Assembly: GCA_937875615.1 (NCBI GenBank) | Contig: CALNBU010000314.1 | Coordinates: 1 to 6,030, forward strand | Length of the DNA: 6,030 bases | Direction of reading: 5' to 3' | Source: an uncultured Archangium sp. | GTDB taxonomy: Bacteria; Myxococcota; Myxococcia; Myxococcales; Myxococcaceae | Part shown: piece after piece, positions 5,209-6,030 of the stretch | Numbering within the stretch: the stretch's first letter is position 1 | Layout of the letters: each line of letters opens with the position of its first letter | Made by a program: the position numbers and the translations under genes | The notes under the pieces: generated by a model | Databases searched by the model: none | Told to the model about the DNA's origin: nothing | Seen by the model: only the letters and a program-made list of their open reading frames with translations

Positions 5209-6030
5209 ATGTCTGACACCACGTCGCTCTCCGTCGGCGACAGGCTGGTCTACCCAAACCAGGGCCTGTGCACGGTCACGGAGATCAAGACCGAGGAAAT
5301 CGCCGGCCAGAAGCTCACCTTCGTCAGCCTGGTCATCAACGAGACCGGCGCGAAGGTGAAGGTCCCGCGCGAGAAGCTGGAAAAGAACGGCGTGCGCCGG
5401 GTGTCTTCGGCCGCCGACATCAAGCAGGTCATCGACTACCTCAAGAGCGACTCCGAGAAGGCCTCGCTCGACTGGAAGAAGCGCGCGCGCGACAACACCG
5501 CGCGGCTCTCCGAGGGCGGGCTCATCGGCCTCGCCGAGGTGGTGAAGGGCCTGCAGGTGCTCTCCGAGCTCCGCCCGCTGCCGCCCAAGGAGCGCTCGCA
5601 GTACAACGACGCCCGGCACCTCTTCGTGGAGGAACTGTCGGCGGCCATGGGCGTCAGCGGCGCCGACGCCGAAGACACCTTCGACATCCTGCTCTTCCCG
5701 CCCGGCAAGGAGCGCCCCAAGCGCAGCGTCGAGGAGTTCAAGGGGCTGGTCGGCGAGGACGACGAGCTGGGCCTCGACGGCGACCTGCTCGGCATCGACG
5801 GCGGCGAAGAGAGCGACGAAGAGAAGGAAGAGAAGTCGGACGAGGGCGCGGAGGACGGCGACGAGGAAGCGCCCGCGCCCAAGAAGAAACCCGCGCCCGC
5901 CGCGGCCAAAGGCAAGCGCTCGCTGCTGTCGGACCTCGAGGTCACCGCGCCCGCCGCCACGGCGCTCGCCGAAGGCCCCCGCAAGCGCGGCCGCCCCCCG
6001 AAGCCGAAACCCGAAGGCGAAGCGGTGGCC
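5209..6030 (+). CDS. carD: CarD-type global transcription regulator with AT-hook (partial, 3' end outside window)
   Basis: The 274 visible residues form three parts. Residues about 7-175 are a CarD/CdnL/TRCF domain: the RNA polymerase-binding Tudor-like module starts at LSVGDRLVYPNQGLCTV (7-23), followed by a helical part with LDWKKRARDN (87-96). Trp89 fits the tryptophan that in CdnL-family proteins contacts the promoter near the open bubble. Residues 183-222 are strongly acidic, then comes a Lys/Pro/Ala-rich stretch. RKRGRPPKPK (258-267) is an AT-hook, just before the window edge. In Myxococcus xanthus, CarD has this architecture, works with the zinc protein CarG, and is needed for light-induced carotenoid synthesis and fruiting-body development through ECF sigma factors. 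Housekeeping CdnL lacks the acidic and AT-hook parts. I chose ATG 5209; an in-frame ATG at 5191 would add MVETPA. A carG gene just downstream is expected from M. xanthus but cannot be seen. Confidence 0.92.
   Translation, partial: MSDTTSLSVGDRLVYPNQGLCTVTEIKTEEIAGQKLTFVSLVINETGAKVKVPREKLEKNGVRRVSSAADIKQVIDYLKSDSEKASLDWKKRARDNTARLSEGGLIGLAEVVKGLQVLSELRPLPPKERSQYNDARHLFVEELSAAMGVSGADAEDTFDILLFPPGKERPKRSVEEFKGLVGEDDELGLDGDLLGIDGGEESDEEKEEKSDEGAEDGDEEAPAPKKKPAPAAAKGKRSLLSDLEVTAPAATALAEGPRKRGRPPKPKPEGEAVA

Overview
The window is GC-rich DNA with strong G/C preference at third codon positions, and it reads as a chromosomal segment from a myxobacterium (Myxococcota). Two features support this. The last gene encodes a CarD-type regulator: a CdnL-like RNA polymerase-binding domain, an acidic stretch, and an AT-hook. 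That architecture is known from myxobacteria. The central gene is a membrane-anchored Hanks-type kinase with the catalytic-loop sequence HRDVSPQN, which is common in myxobacterial kinases. Coding density is very high, with no RNA genes, mobile elements or CRISPR arrays, and no non-coding stretch longer than about 60 bases.

Layout, left to right: (1) the last 56 codons of an unidentified + strand gene (3-173); (2) a + strand ATP-grasp ligase related to D-Ala-D-Ala ligase (234-1313); (3) a - strand lipoprotein of unknown function (1315-2046) with a faint ExbD/TolR-like C-terminal half; (4) a + strand Ser/Thr kinase of 719 residues that probably starts at a TTG (2092-4251), with a transmembrane helix, a PEGA domain, a Pro-Glu linker and an unrecognised beta-rich C-terminus; (5) a - strand VanX/DdpX-type D-Ala-D-Ala dipeptidase with all expected zinc ligands and catalytic residues (4255-4965); (6) a 53-residue exported peptide (5014-5175, +); (7) carD, running off the right edge (5209-6030, +).

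The genes alternate in orientation. Two convergent pairs end 1 and 3 bases apart (1313/1315 and 4251/4255), and two divergent pairs start 45 and 48 bases apart. Most genes are therefore probably separate transcription units. The possible co-transcribed pairs are gene 1 with the ligase, and the small peptide with carD.

A possible theme is envelope physiology and signalling: a dipeptide-ligase-like enzyme, a D-Ala-D-Ala dipeptidase, a lipoprotein and a kinase with an extracytoplasmic sensor-like region all lie within 5 kb. A functional link between them is inference only. The best candidates for something undescribed are the kinase's C-terminal domain, the lipoprotein, the ligase with a non-canonical substrate side, and the exported micro-protein in front of carD.
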